Source of the DNA: Terriglobia bacterium | GTDB lineage: Bacteria; Acidobacteriota; Terriglobia; JAJPHL01 | Reading direction: 5' to 3' | Assembly: GCA_021325275.1 (NCBI GenBank) | Contig: JAJPHL010000068.1 | Span: 62,001 to 126,000 of the forward strand | Length of the DNA stretch: 64,000 bases | Shown here: positions 35,239 to 43,562 of the stretch, in pieces | Layout: every line of letters begins with the position of its first letter | Numbering within the stretch: the first letter of the stretch is position 1 | Program-made: the position numbers and the translations under genes | The notes under the pieces: generated by a model | What the model saw: only the letters and a program-made list of their open reading frames with translations | What the model was told of the DNA's origin: nothing | Database searches by the model: none

Positions 35239-36189
35239 CTAACGGCCCGCTTGCTCGGTGAGACACGTCTCCGACATGTGATCGTGCCACGTGAGGCGTT
35301 CGTCGTCGACGGCCGCCCAGAAGAATCCCAGCATGAGCGAGGCAAAACTCGCCGTCGACGCCCACACCCGGCGGCGGCGCTGGCGCATTGTCGCGGGTCG
35401 GCCGTCGAAATTGACCAGGCGGAGTCCCATGCAGCTCATGCCGGGTGTTTGGCGCGCGTACACGAGGAAAAGATACAGGAACACCAGTGGCAAGACCGCG
35501 GCCGCGGCGACAAACGGCACCAGCGCCGATCGATCCACGGGGTGAAGCGCGATGTGACCGCCTAAGTAGAAGAACGCGGCCAGAATCGCCGCGAATCCCG
35601 CGCCGATGATCGCACCGTCGATCAAGGCGGAGATCGCCCGGGCGCGGAGTGAAGCCACGGGAAATTCCAGCAGCGTGGTCGGCTCGGCATTGACTCGCGG
35701 AAACGCGATTTGGTGTTGCAGCGCGGGCGGAAGCGGCGATCGCGGGCGGGGGACGGCGGCAGGTGGTCCCCATGTCGCGACAGGAGCCGCTACGGGAGCC
35801 GCGACAGGAGCCGCCACGGGAGCCGCTAGCGACGCCGCGCGTGGCGCCAATACCGGCGCTTCCACGGTCTCCGAAATCGGCGCCAGGGCGGGCGCGGCGG
35901 CAGCGCCCGCGCCGGAAGGTTGTGGAAACCGGATGACTTTGCCCGCCGTCAGTGCTTGGGACGGGCCGGGAGTGGATTCGGGTGCAGAATCAAATGGAAG
36001 TGTCGGCTGCCCTTGCTTGCGCGATCGCGCGCGCGGCACACGGGGCGGTGTGACCGGAAACTCCAGAGGGTTTTCAGCGGTAGCGGTTCGGGATGCCGGC
36101 GGCACGAAGGAATGAAAACGCACGCCGCATTTTTCGCAGCGATGAGCACTCCAATCGTTGGGATATCCGCACTCCGGACAGTGATTCAA
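35239..36189 (-). CDS. RDD-family membrane protein with N-terminal zinc ribbon and Ala-Pro repeat linker
   Basis: A TTG at 36189, with GGAG four bases before it, gives 316 residues starting MNHCPECGYPNDW; the zinc ribbon CPxCG...HRCEKCGVRF thus begins at once. A low-complexity linker follows, including four consecutive AAPV units. The C-terminal RDD domain (about 190-316) has the family R (SLRARAISALIDGAIIGAGF), several membrane segments and the closing D (FFWAAVDDERLTWHDHMSET). A longer frame starts at an ATG at 36255 but overlaps the divergent lptD start. RDD proteins are thought to transport or handle small ions/solutes; the role here is unknown. Confidence 0.78.
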   Translation of the reverse strand: MNHCPECGYPNDWSAHRCEKCGVRFHSFVPPASRTATAENPLEFPVTPPRVPRARSRKQGQPTLPFDSAPESTPGPSQALTAGKVIRFPQPSGAGAAAAPALAPISETVEAPVLAPRAASLAAPVAAPVAAPVAAPVATWGPPAAVPRPRSPLPPALQHQIAFPRVNAEPTTLLEFPVASLRARAISALIDGAIIGAGFAAILAAFFYLGGHIALHPVDRSALVPFVAAAAVLPLVFLYLFLVYARQTPGMSCMGLRLVNFDGRPATMRQRRRRVWASTASFASLMLGFFWAAVDDERLTWHDHMSETCLTEQAGR

Positions 36190-36223
36190 ACGCGCTCCGA
36201 TTTCCGTGTTAAGTTGACTAAGA

Positions 36224-38713
36224 ATGCATTTTTCCCGCTTTTTGTTGTTTAACATAGCTGTCGCGCTTTGTCATCTGCTTTGCACTGCGGGCGTGCAGGC
36301 GCAGTCAACATTACCGCCGGTGACCGACACACCAGCGACGATCGTTGCGAGCGAACTGGCGCTCCTATTGCCGCCGGCAACGTTCACGGAAACATACGGT
36401 CCGAGCGCGTGTATGCTGCCGAGCGAGCCGCTTTTGCCCGCGCCATCGCTTCAGGCGCAGTCGACGCAAACCGTGGCGCCGCAAGTCTCTCCTCTGCAAT
36501 CGACTCCCCTGCCGGGAACAGGTGAAAAAGTCGTCTTCAACTCCGATCGCCAATGGAAGGAAGGCAGCGTCACGCATTTGCGCGGGAAAGTGGAGATTTT
36601 CTATCGCGACATCGTCCTCAACGCCGATGAAGTGGATTACAGCGACGAAACGCAAATCGCCGACGCGCGCGGTCACGTTCACTTCATCGACAAAACGCGC
36701 GACGAAAACCTCTTCGCCGACACCGCTTCCTACAATCTCGCGGACGACACGGGTCACTTCACGAAAGCTTCGGGAACCTACGGCGTTCATGTGCCGGCGG
36801 GCGGCAGCAAGAACGTCTACTTGACCACGACGAATCCGTTTTTCTTCGAATCGCCGCTGGTGGATCGCACGGGACCGAACGCCTATTTGATTCATCAAGG
36901 CTGGATCACCACCTGCAAAGTGCCCGGCGAATTGTGGCAATTCCAAGGCGACAAGACGTTCGTTCGTCCCGAACAATACTTCACCGCGCGCGGCGGATGG
37001 ATGCGCATCAAAGGCATCCCGGTTTTCTACTTCCCGTATTTCCGCCACTCGCTGCAAAAGAATCCGCGCATCTCGGGATTTCTCACACCGCACTTCGGCA
37101 CGTCGACCATCAAGGGTGTTTTCCTCGGCGAGGATTATTTCTGGGCCATCAATCGCAGCATGGACTTGCTCGCGGGAGCCGAGCTCTACACGTCAAGAGG
37201 ATGGGCGCAGGACGCCACCTTCCGCTGGCGCGGCGAGGGCGAGGATCACTTGTCGGCGGTGTTTTTCGGCGTCATCGACCACGGCTTGGTGCAGAACGGT
37301 ATTCGCCAGCCGTCCGAGGGCGGACGCTCGCTATCGGTGCAAGGCTCTTACGACATGCCGTACGGTTTTCGCGCCGTCGCTAACGTCAATTATCTGTCGT
37401 CGTATTTGTTTCGCGTGGCCTTCACCACATCGTACGCCGAAGCCATCGCCACCGAAGTGCACACGCAAGCGTTCGTCACGAAGCACTTTGACACCTACGA
37501 TTTTCACACCGCGGTTTTCCGCTACCAGGATTTCCAAAGCACAACGCCCGACGATTCCATCCAGATTCGCTCCATGCCCAGCTTGCAGTTCACCGGCCAC
37601 GATCGCCCTTTGTTCGGCGACGCTCCCATCTTCTTCAGTTTCGACAGCGCCGCCGATTTCCTGAATCGCTCGCAAGTGGGCCTCTCGACGCCGGCGTTCG
37701 TCAGCCGCTTCGACGCCTTTCCGCGCGCCACCACGCCGTTTCACTTCGGCCACTGGGATTTCGTCGCGTCGTTCGGCGTGCGCGCCACGGGGTACACCAA
37801 CAGCGTGGAGTCCACGATCACGTCCGGCGGCGAGCACGTCCTGGGCACCGATCGCGTGCGCACGGCGGGCCAAGTCGATCTCGACATTCGTCCACCGGCG
37901 CTGGAAAAGATCTTCAAGTCGCCGATCAAATCGCTGGGCGACAAGTGGAAACACACCATCGAGCCGAAGATCACCGTGCAATACATCGGCGGCGTGGAGA
38001 ATCCGCAGAGCATTTTGTTGTTCGACGATCGCGACGTGATGGTCAACACGCAAGACATCACCTTCAGCGTGACGCAGCGCCTGTTTTCGAAGCGCGAGAA
38101 GGACGGGGAAGTGCGCGAACTCGTCAGTTGGGAAGTGGGCGAGCGCTACTATCTCGATCCCACGTTCGGCGGCGCGGTGGCGCCCGGCCAGCGGAACGTC
38201 TTTAGCTCCACGCTCGACTATTCGGCGTTCGCCTTCATCGACGGCTCGCGCCGCTGGGCGCCGGTTTTTTCGAACCTGAAGATCAGTTTGAATCACCGCT
38301 TCGATATCGATAGCTTTCTTCAGTACGATCCGGTGTTGCATCGCATCACCGCCGGCAGTCTCGGCGGCTCGGTGCGGCGCGGCAAGTTGTTCGCCTACGG
38401 CGGTCACGATTTCGAGCGCGGCGATCCGCTCCTGGAACCGCACGACAACTTGGTGCGCGCGACCGTTGGCTGGGGCAGTTCTTCGGGACGCGGCCCGAAC
38501 GTGGTTTGGACGGCCGTTCCCGACTTGCACAACGGCGGCATTCAGTATCAAGCGTCGCAGTTTGCGTACAACACCGATTGTTGCGGATTGATTGTCGAGT
38601 GGCGGCGCTATTCGCTCGGCGCGGCGCGCGACGAGAACGCTTGGCGCGCCGAGTTCAACTTCGCCAACGTAGGATCGGTGGGAAATATCAAGAAGAAGGA
38701 ACGGCTGTTCTAG
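36224..38713 (+). CDS. lptD: LPS-assembly protein LptD
   Basis: An 829-residue outer-membrane protein. A signal peptide (MHFSRFLLFNIAVALCHLL) is followed by an LptA-like OstA domain at about 100-225 (VVFNSDRQWKEGSVTHLRGKVEIFY...ADEVDYSDETQIADARGHV). The C-terminal beta-barrel has the LptD core (YFPYFRHSLQKNPRISGFLTPHFG and many alternating strands). Four Cys are well placed for the two inter-domain disulfides known in E. coli: Cys63, Cys231 (WITTCKVPG) and Cys786-787 (TDCCGL). It inserts lipopolysaccharide into the outer leaflet, so the organism is a diderm. It is divergent from the RDD gene. Confidence 0.93.
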   Translation: MHFSRFLLFNIAVALCHLLCTAGVQAQSTLPPVTDTPATIVASELALLLPPATFTETYGPSACMLPSEPLLPAPSLQAQSTQTVAPQVSPLQSTPLPGTGEKVVFNSDRQWKEGSVTHLRGKVEIFYRDIVLNADEVDYSDETQIADARGHVHFIDKTRDENLFADTASYNLADDTGHFTKASGTYGVHVPAGGSKNVYLTTTNPFFFESPLVDRTGPNAYLIHQGWITTCKVPGELWQFQGDKTFVRPEQYFTARGGWMRIKGIPVFYFPYFRHSLQKNPRISGFLTPHFGTSTIKGVFLGEDYFWAINRSMDLLAGAELYTSRGWAQDATFRWRGEGEDHLSAVFFGVIDHGLVQNGIRQPSEGGRSLSVQGSYDMPYGFRAVANVNYLSSYLFRVAFTTSYAEAIATEVHTQAFVTKHFDTYDFHTAVFRYQDFQSTTPDDSIQIRSMPSLQFTGHDRPLFGDAPIFFSFDSAADFLNRSQVGLSTPAFVSRFDAFPRATTPFHFGHWDFVASFGVRATGYTNSVESTITSGGEHVLGTDRVRTAGQVDLDIRPPALEKIFKSPIKSLGDKWKHTIEPKITVQYIGGVENPQSILLFDDRDVMVNTQDITFSVTQRLFSKREKDGEVRELVSWEVGERYYLDPTFGGAVAPGQRNVFSSTLDYSAFAFIDGSRRWAPVFSNLKISLNHRFDIDSFLQYDPVLHRITAGSLGGSVRRGKLFAYGGHDFERGDPLLEPHDNLVRATVGWGSSSGRGPNVVWTAVPDLHNGGIQYQASQFAYNTDCCGLIVEWRRYSLGAARDENAWRAEFNFANVGSVGNIKKKERLF

Positions 38714-38714
38714 T

Positions 38715-38732
38715 TTTGGAGCGCGCTCCAAA
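38715..38732. terminator. 18-bp perfect palindrome between convergent lptD and msrA
   Basis: TTTGGAGC GC GCTCCAAA fills the 19-base gap between the two stop codons. It could act as a compact bidirectional terminator, though there is no loop of normal size or T-tract beyond TTTT on one side. Confidence 0.4.
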
Positions 38733-39413
38733 CTACTTCTTGGCGACCCACAATTCCGGATAATCCTTCTTCAAGTGCTCGATCTTGGGGAGATCGTTCA
38801 CATAGATGTAGGGCTGCATCGGGTGCAGCTCGGCGTAATCCTGGTGATACCCTTCGGCCGGGTAAAAATCGGTGAGCATGCCGAGCTGCGTGACGATCGA
38901 GTGGTGGAAGACTTTCGCATCGTCAAGCTGCTTGATGTACGCCGTGGCCAGTTTCTTCTGATTCTCGTCGGCGAAGAAAATCGCCGAGCGATATTGCGTG
39001 CCTTCGTCCGGACCCTGGCGATTCAGCGTCGTGGGATCGTGCGCCACGGCGAAAAACACTTTCAAGAGTTGTCCGAAGGAAACTTGCGAGGGATCGTAGA
39101 CCACGCGCACCGACTCGGCGTGTCCCGTGCGGCCGGTGCTCACTTGCTCATACGAAGGATTCTTCACCGTGCCGCCGGCGTATCCCGAGGTCGACGAGAG
39201 AACGCCCTTGGTGTGTTTGAAAACGGCTTGCACGCCCCAGAAACATCCGCCCGAGAAAACCACTTGTTGCTGGCTCGACGTTTTCGCCAGCGGCTCGTCG
39301 GTGGCCGGATCGGGAAACGCGGCTTTGGGAGCCGCGGGAGTGAGCGCCGCGAACGTCGCGATCGCGAAACCGGCGGCGAGCGCGGTAACAGTAAGCTGCG
39401 ATGCAAGTTTCAT
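38733..39413 (-). CDS. msrA: Exported peptide-methionine (S)-S-oxide reductase
   Basis: A 226-residue MsrA with an N-terminal export signal (LTVTALAAGFAIATFAAL), which places it in the periplasm or on the envelope. The catalytic Cys lies in VVFSGGCFWGVQAVF. GYAGGTVKNPSYEQVSTGRTGHAE, then YRSAIFFADENQ and PAEGYHQDY are standard. It repairs oxidised Met-S in proteins. Its downstream neighbour on the map, beyond its start, is a secreted dienelactone hydrolase; co-regulation is unclear. Confidence 0.93.
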   Translation of the reverse strand: MKLASQLTVTALAAGFAIATFAALTPAAPKAAFPDPATDEPLAKTSSQQQVVFSGGCFWGVQAVFKHTKGVLSSTSGYAGGTVKNPSYEQVSTGRTGHAESVRVVYDPSQVSFGQLLKVFFAVAHDPTTLNRQGPDEGTQYRSAIFFADENQKKLATAYIKQLDDAKVFHHSIVTQLGMLTDFYPAEGYHQDYAELHPMQPYIYVNDLPKIEHLKKDYPELWVAKK

Positions 39414-39467
39414 GATTGAGCTCCTATGCTTTTCGACGGTCGCAAGGCCGTTCGAGTTGCAAAATAA

Positions 39468-40298
39468 CTACATGCCCTTCAGGATCGACCGGATGCGCAC
39501 CCAGGCGTCCTCGCGAGCCTTCTTGTTGTCTTCGTATTTCGGCTGACCTTCTTTGGGCGGCGTGGTGGGCGCGGGACCCTCGCCCGAACGCATGAATCCG
39601 TGGCCGGCGCCCTTGTACGTGACCGGTTCGAAGAATTTTCCAGCCGCTTTCATGTTGTCGACCGCGCCGGGATAGATCAACGCGTCGATGCGAGCGTCCA
39701 ACTCGGCGTAGAATCCGTAAACTTTGGCGTTGATCTTCTTCATGTCTTCGGTGGCCGGCGGCCCGCCATAGAAAGAGAGCGCTGCCGAAAGCGTCGGACG
39801 ATTCGTGGCGAAGCGGAACGTTTGCGAGCCGCCCCAGCAGAATCCCGCGGCCGCGAGTTTGCCGTTGGCCGAGGGCAGTTTCGTCACATAATCGGCAACC
39901 GCGTTCAAGTCTGCCGTGATTTGATCGGGGGGCAGTTTCTGGATCGCTTGTCCCACTTGCGAGGCATCCAAGGACGATGTTCCGCCGCCGTTGGGACCGG
40001 CTCCCGACAGCAAATCCGGCGCGATGGCGATGTAGCCGAGTTCGGCAAACTGGTCGGTCACGTCTTGCACCCAGTCCGTCATGCCGAAGATCTCGTGGAT
40101 CACCACGATGGCCGGCGCTTTGGTCTTCACCTCGGGATAAACCACCCAGGAGTGCACCGTGCGGTCGCCCGACTTTACGTCCACCCACTCACCGTGACGC
40201 GTGGACTTTGCCAGGTTCGCTTTCGCCCAATCTTGGGCGATGGCTATGGCGGCGACGGCGCACAGCACGATCAATACCAACGGCAGAACTTTCTTCAT
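39468..40298 (-). CDS. Secreted dienelactone-hydrolase-family esterase
   Basis: The ATG at 40298 gives 276 residues with a signal peptide (MKKVLPLVLIVLCAVAAIAIA). The alpha/beta hydrolase core has VVIHEIFGMTDWVQD (with the Glu that binds the substrate carboxylate), the nucleophile Cys in GFCWGG, the Asp in ELDARID and the His in GAGHGFM, the Cys-His-Asp triad of dienelactone hydrolases. It hydrolyses an ester or lactone; the natural substrate is unknown. A longer in-frame start at 40373 lacks a signal and was rejected. A MITE-like element lies upstream. Confidence 0.85.
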   Translation of the reverse strand: MKKVLPLVLIVLCAVAAIAIAQDWAKANLAKSTRHGEWVDVKSGDRTVHSWVVYPEVKTKAPAIVVIHEIFGMTDWVQDVTDQFAELGYIAIAPDLLSGAGPNGGGTSSLDASQVGQAIQKLPPDQITADLNAVADYVTKLPSANGKLAAAGFCWGGSQTFRFATNRPTLSAALSFYGGPPATEDMKKINAKVYGFYAELDARIDALIYPGAVDNMKAAGKFFEPVTYKGAGHGFMRSGEGPAPTTPPKEGQPKYEDNKKAREDAWVRIRSILKGM

Positions 40299-40366
40299 TG
40301 TTGGATCCCCCGGAACACATTTTACGACAGTTGCGCGCTGCGCGTCCACGAGGCGATTTCCCTGTA

Positions 40367-40690
40367 GGCTCAATTTGAATACGATCGCTGTGGGACTGTG
40401 AGCAATTCCCTGCGCAGCCGCTTTGTATCTCTTTTTGTATCAGGGCAAGGCTTTGTATCAGGGCACGGCTTCAGCCGTGCCGACCCCGACGTTTGGAAAT
40501 AGTGGGCTTTAGCCCCCGCAAACAACGGCTGATCCACAATTTTGCTAAGTGCAAAGCCGCAGGGGCTAAAGCCCCAGGAACTAGGCCTGCTGGCGGCACG
40601 GCTGAAGCCGTGCCCTGATACAACCCATACGTATGCGCAAGGGTTCGATTTCCGCAAGTCCTGTGATCGGAATTCAAACTAAGCCACTAC
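40367..40690. mobile_element. MITE-like element, copy 3 (outer terminal inverted repeats plus nested core)
   Basis: About 324 bp. The left end starts GTAGGCTCAATTTGAAT near 40364 and the right end, read on the other strand, GTAGTGGCTTAGTTTGAAT. The inner core at 40455-40621 repeats the 27-bp arms and GGGCTTTAGCCCC pair of the other copies. Just left of the core the words TGTATCAGGGCA...GCTTTGTATCAGGGCA appear twice, showing a small duplication. Together with copy 2 it defines the element; there is no coding sequence in the ~400-base gap between the dienelactone hydrolase and amidohydrolase genes. Confidence 0.75.
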
Positions 40691-40699
40691 GGATTTCCG

Positions 40700-41974
40700 C
40701 TATGGGTGCTTGTACACCTTGCCGCCCTTCATCACGAAGACCACCTTCTCAGTGGCGCGAATGTTTTCGAGCGGATTTCCCTCGACCGCCACGATGTCGG
40801 CAAGCTTACCGGCGACCAATTCACCGCGATCGCTGACGCCGAGCAGCTCCGCTGCGTTGATCGTGCCGGCGCGCAGCGAGTCCGCGGGCGACAGGCCCAA
40901 GCTGACCATGGTTACGAACTCCTTGGCGTTTTCGCCGAAGGGCACCAGCGGCGCATCGGTGCCGAGCGCGACTTTCACGCCGGCCGCCATCGCCTTGCGG
41001 ATGTTCACGCGCGCTTGCGGCAGAATCGTTTCGGCTTTCTTGCGGATCGGCGGCGGCAGCGAAGCGAGATCCATGGTTTCGCCCAACGCGACCGTGGGTA
41101 CAAGGAACGTCCCCCGCTCTTTCATCAGGCGGATCGCTTCGTCGTTGATCATCGACCCGTGCTCGATGGACGCTACGCCTGCTTTGACGGCCGCCAAGAT
41201 TCCCTCGATGCCGTGCGCGTGCGCCGCCACTTTTACGTTGTGGCGCGCCGCTTCTTCCACGGCCGCCCGCATCTCGGCGTCGGTCATTTGCTGCGCGCCG
41301 ACGGAATCCTCGAATGACAACACGCCCGCGGTCGCGCCGATCTTGATCACGCGCGCGCCGTGCTTGATCTGATAGCGCACCGCCTTCACCACGTCCTCGG
41401 GGCCGTCGACGATGCCGTACTCGGGACCTAAGTGGAAGAGCGCGGTGGAAAGATTTGCGTGCATTTCCGGATCCATGTGTCCGCCGGTGATGCCGATGCC
41501 GTGGCCGCACGCGACCATTCGGGGAGCGTCGATGTATCCGGCGTCGGAGGCGCGCGCCAGTGCCACGGCCAGCAGGTCGGGCGTCAAGTGATTCTGCGTC
41601 AGGTCGCGGACGCTGGTGAATCCAGCCATCAGCATCTTGTTCAAGCTGACGGTGGAGCGCAGCACGGCCTCGGGTCCCGTTTCTGCGATCAAGTCCATGC
41701 GCAGGCCGGCGGTGCCGGAGACGGTGGAGTGAACGTGCATGTCGAAGAATCCCGGCACCAGCGTGACTTCGCCGAGGTCAAAGCCGGAGCTGGCGTTGGG
41801 TGCGACCGGCGGGTTCACCGCTTCGATCACGCCGCGAGTCACGACAATCGTGGCCGGGGAAATCACGCGTCCCGTGCGCACGTCGATCATGTGCGCGGCG
41901 CGAATCACGGAGGTTTGGGCGGCGAGCGAAACAGCCGCAAGAAAAAACAGGCAGACAGCCAGGCGACGGATCAT
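40700..41974 (-). CDS. Secreted amidohydrolase (imidazolonepropionase/prolidase-like metal-dependent hydrolase)
   Basis: A 424-residue exported protein (signal MIRRLAVCLFFLAAVSLAAQ). The TIM-barrel amidohydrolase motifs are in order: metal His-x-His in PGFFDMHVHS near 80, the likely carbamylated Lys in GARVIKIGATAGVL, His in VAAHAHGIEG, His in ASIEHGSMI, and the final Asp in LGTDAPLVP. Such proteins hydrolyse peptides or cyclic amides, for example Xaa-Arg/Lys dipeptidase activity in this subgroup. The substrate here is unknown. Confidence 0.85.
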   Translation of the reverse strand: MIRRLAVCLFFLAAVSLAAQTSVIRAAHMIDVRTGRVISPATIVVTRGVIEAVNPPVAPNASSGFDLGEVTLVPGFFDMHVHSTVSGTAGLRMDLIAETGPEAVLRSTVSLNKMLMAGFTSVRDLTQNHLTPDLLAVALARASDAGYIDAPRMVACGHGIGITGGHMDPEMHANLSTALFHLGPEYGIVDGPEDVVKAVRYQIKHGARVIKIGATAGVLSFEDSVGAQQMTDAEMRAAVEEAARHNVKVAAHAHGIEGILAAVKAGVASIEHGSMINDEAIRLMKERGTFLVPTVALGETMDLASLPPPIRKKAETILPQARVNIRKAMAAGVKVALGTDAPLVPFGENAKEFVTMVSLGLSPADSLRAGTINAAELLGVSDRGELVAGKLADIVAVEGNPLENIRATEKVVFVMKGGKVYKHP

Positions 41975-42015
41975 GGGCCCGGATTGTACCGCGATCGGCC
42001 GTCAGTTTTTGGGTT

Positions 42016-42231
42016 TCAATTGCTGGCCTTTAAGTGCCATGACGAAAAAATCGCCATCGACACGACGATCACATTGGCGACGATCACGGGCAGGGAACCG
42101 ATCGACACGCCGTATGCCAGCCACAGTCCCGCGCCCAGGGCCTGCACGCGCCGCAGGGCGACCGGGGTCTTGAAGAGATAGGAGAGCGAAAAAGTCGCCG
42201 TGGCCATCCAACCGATGACGTCGGGTTTCAT
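42016..42231 (-). CDS. Small three-span membrane protein (YgjV/SemiSWEET-like)
   Basis: The 71-residue product has three hydrophobic segments (VIGWMATATFSLSYLFK, AGLWLAYGVSIGSLP and VIVANVIVVSMAIFSSW). The pattern resembles bacterial YgjV-type inner-membrane proteins or the half-size SWEET sugar transporters; I cannot decide. It is divergent from the flavoprotein/ECF41 operon and lies just beyond the amidohydrolase start. Confidence 0.6.
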   Translation of the reverse strand: MKPDVIGWMATATFSLSYLFKTPVALRRVQALGAGLWLAYGVSIGSLPVIVANVIVVSMAIFSSWHLKASN

Positions 42232-42256
42232 CGTGAAATCAATTATATATTGCCAG

Positions 42257-42283
42257 TGTCACAGGGCCGCGGGCTATCTCGTC
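42257..42283 (+). promoter_or_regulatory. Predicted ECF41 sigma-factor promoter
   Basis: TGTCACA at 42257-42263 and CGTC at 42280-42283 are separated by exactly 16 bases, the pattern reported for ECF41 targets. It lies 22 bases before the ATG of the flavoprotein gene, which is coupled to an ECF41-type sigma gene, so the operon probably controls itself. Confidence 0.75.
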
Positions 42284-42305
42284 TCACATGCGGGGAGAAA
42301 TACTT

Positions 42306-43562
42306 ATGGATTACATAGTTGTCGGCGGGGGTATCGCGGGGTTGACGGCGGCTTGCGAGTTGGCCGGTGCGGGCGGGGCGCGCGTGACGGTGTATGAGCA
42401 ATCGCGCAAGCTCGGAGGACGCGGCGGCACCGAAACGCGCGACGGATTTTCGCTGAATCACGGGCCGCATGCGCTGTATCGTAACGGAATCGCGCACCGG
42501 ACCTTCACCGAATGGAAAGTCCGGGTGGCAGGACGCGTGCCCCGATTGAAGGGAGACGCTTACGCCGTGCTGGGCGGCGGGCTTTTCGCTTTTCCGGCGG
42601 ATCCGGTGCGCTTGTTGACCAGCGGTCTTTTTCGCGGCTTGGAAAAATGGTCGGCGGCGCGGGCGTTTCAATGGCTGATGGGCGATACGCCCAAGGCTTC
42701 TGCGACTGTGTCTGACTGGTTGGATGAAAAATTCGGCGTGCGTGAACGTCCCAGCCGGGCCCGCTTGTTTCTGGAAGCGTTGTTCCGCGTGAGTACATAC
42801 TCGAACGCTCTCGACACAATGAGCGCCCGCGCCGCGCTACAGCAGGTGCGCTTCGCCACGAAAAACGGAGTGCTTTATCTCGACGGCGGATGGCAGATGA
42901 TCGTGGCGGGACTCGCCGATCGCGCCGCGTCGCTGGGCGTGCGTGTCGAGACGGGCGCGGCGGTGGAACGCGTGGAATCGGGACGCGTGCGCGTCGCCGG
43001 ACGCGACGTTGTCTGTGACGGCGTGGTGCTGGCCGTTACGCCGGACGCTGTCGAGTCGCTGACGGGCGTGCGAATGGCGGGGCTCGCGCCGGGCCTCACG
43101 CAAATTCGGGCGGCGTGTCTCGACTTGGCCATGAAGTCGCTGCCACGGCAGGCCGCGGTTTTTGCGCTGGGAATGGATACACCATTTTATTTTTCGCGAC
43201 ATTCCGCCACGGCGCGACTGGCGCCCGAAGGCGCGCATCTGGTTCACGTGGCGAAGTACCTGCGCACCGGAGAACGCGCCCAGCGTGAGGAATTGGAGCG
43301 GTTCGCCGATCTCGCGATGCCCGCATGGCGCCAACACTCCACGTTTGCCCGCTACCTGCCGGAACTCGCGGTGACTCATGCGGTGGTGACGCCGGCGGGC
43401 CGCCCCGGTGTCGACGCGCTGAATCTGCCGGGCGTCACGATGGCCGGCGATTGGGTCGGCGCGGAAGGAATGTTGGTCGACGGCGCGGTTGCGAGTGCGC
43501 GGGCCGCCGCCCGAAAAATTATGAGCGCGCCGGCTCAGGAAAGGAAGTTCGCTGCCGCTTGA
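42306..43562 (+). CDS. FAD-dependent oxidoreductase (amine oxidase/phytoene desaturase-like)
   Basis: The 418-residue flavoprotein starts at ATG 42306, eight bases after GGGGAG; an earlier in-frame ATG at 42288 is too close to the promoter. The Rossmann motif DYIVVGGGIAGLTAACELA and the next GGRGG segment (KLGGRGGTETRDGFSLNHGPH) bind FAD as in protoporphyrinogen oxidase and carotenoid desaturase relatives. The C-terminal FAD contact reads LPGVTMAGDWVGAEGMLVDGAVASA. The substrate is unknown. It overlaps the sigma gene start (TTGA), and an oxidoreductase is the usual partner of ECF41 sigma factors. Confidence 0.82.
   Translation: MDYIVVGGGIAGLTAACELAGAGGARVTVYEQSRKLGGRGGTETRDGFSLNHGPHALYRNGIAHRTFTEWKVRVAGRVPRLKGDAYAVLGGGLFAFPADPVRLLTSGLFRGLEKWSAARAFQWLMGDTPKASATVSDWLDEKFGVRERPSRARLFLEALFRVSTYSNALDTMSARAALQQVRFATKNGVLYLDGGWQMIVAGLADRAASLGVRVETGAAVERVESGRVRVAGRDVVCDGVVLAVTPDAVESLTGVRMAGLAPGLTQIRAACLDLAMKSLPRQAAVFALGMDTPFYFSRHSATARLAPEGAHLVHVAKYLRTGERAQREELERFADLAMPAWRQHSTFARYLPELAVTHAVVTPAGRPGVDALNLPGVTMAGDWVGAEGMLVDGAVASARAAARKIMSAPAQERKFAAA

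Noticed and set aside
37331-38731. 466-codon frame on the minus strand inside lptD
   Set aside because: Composition is typical of a GC shadow frame and no family is seen; lptD on the other strand has strong motif support.
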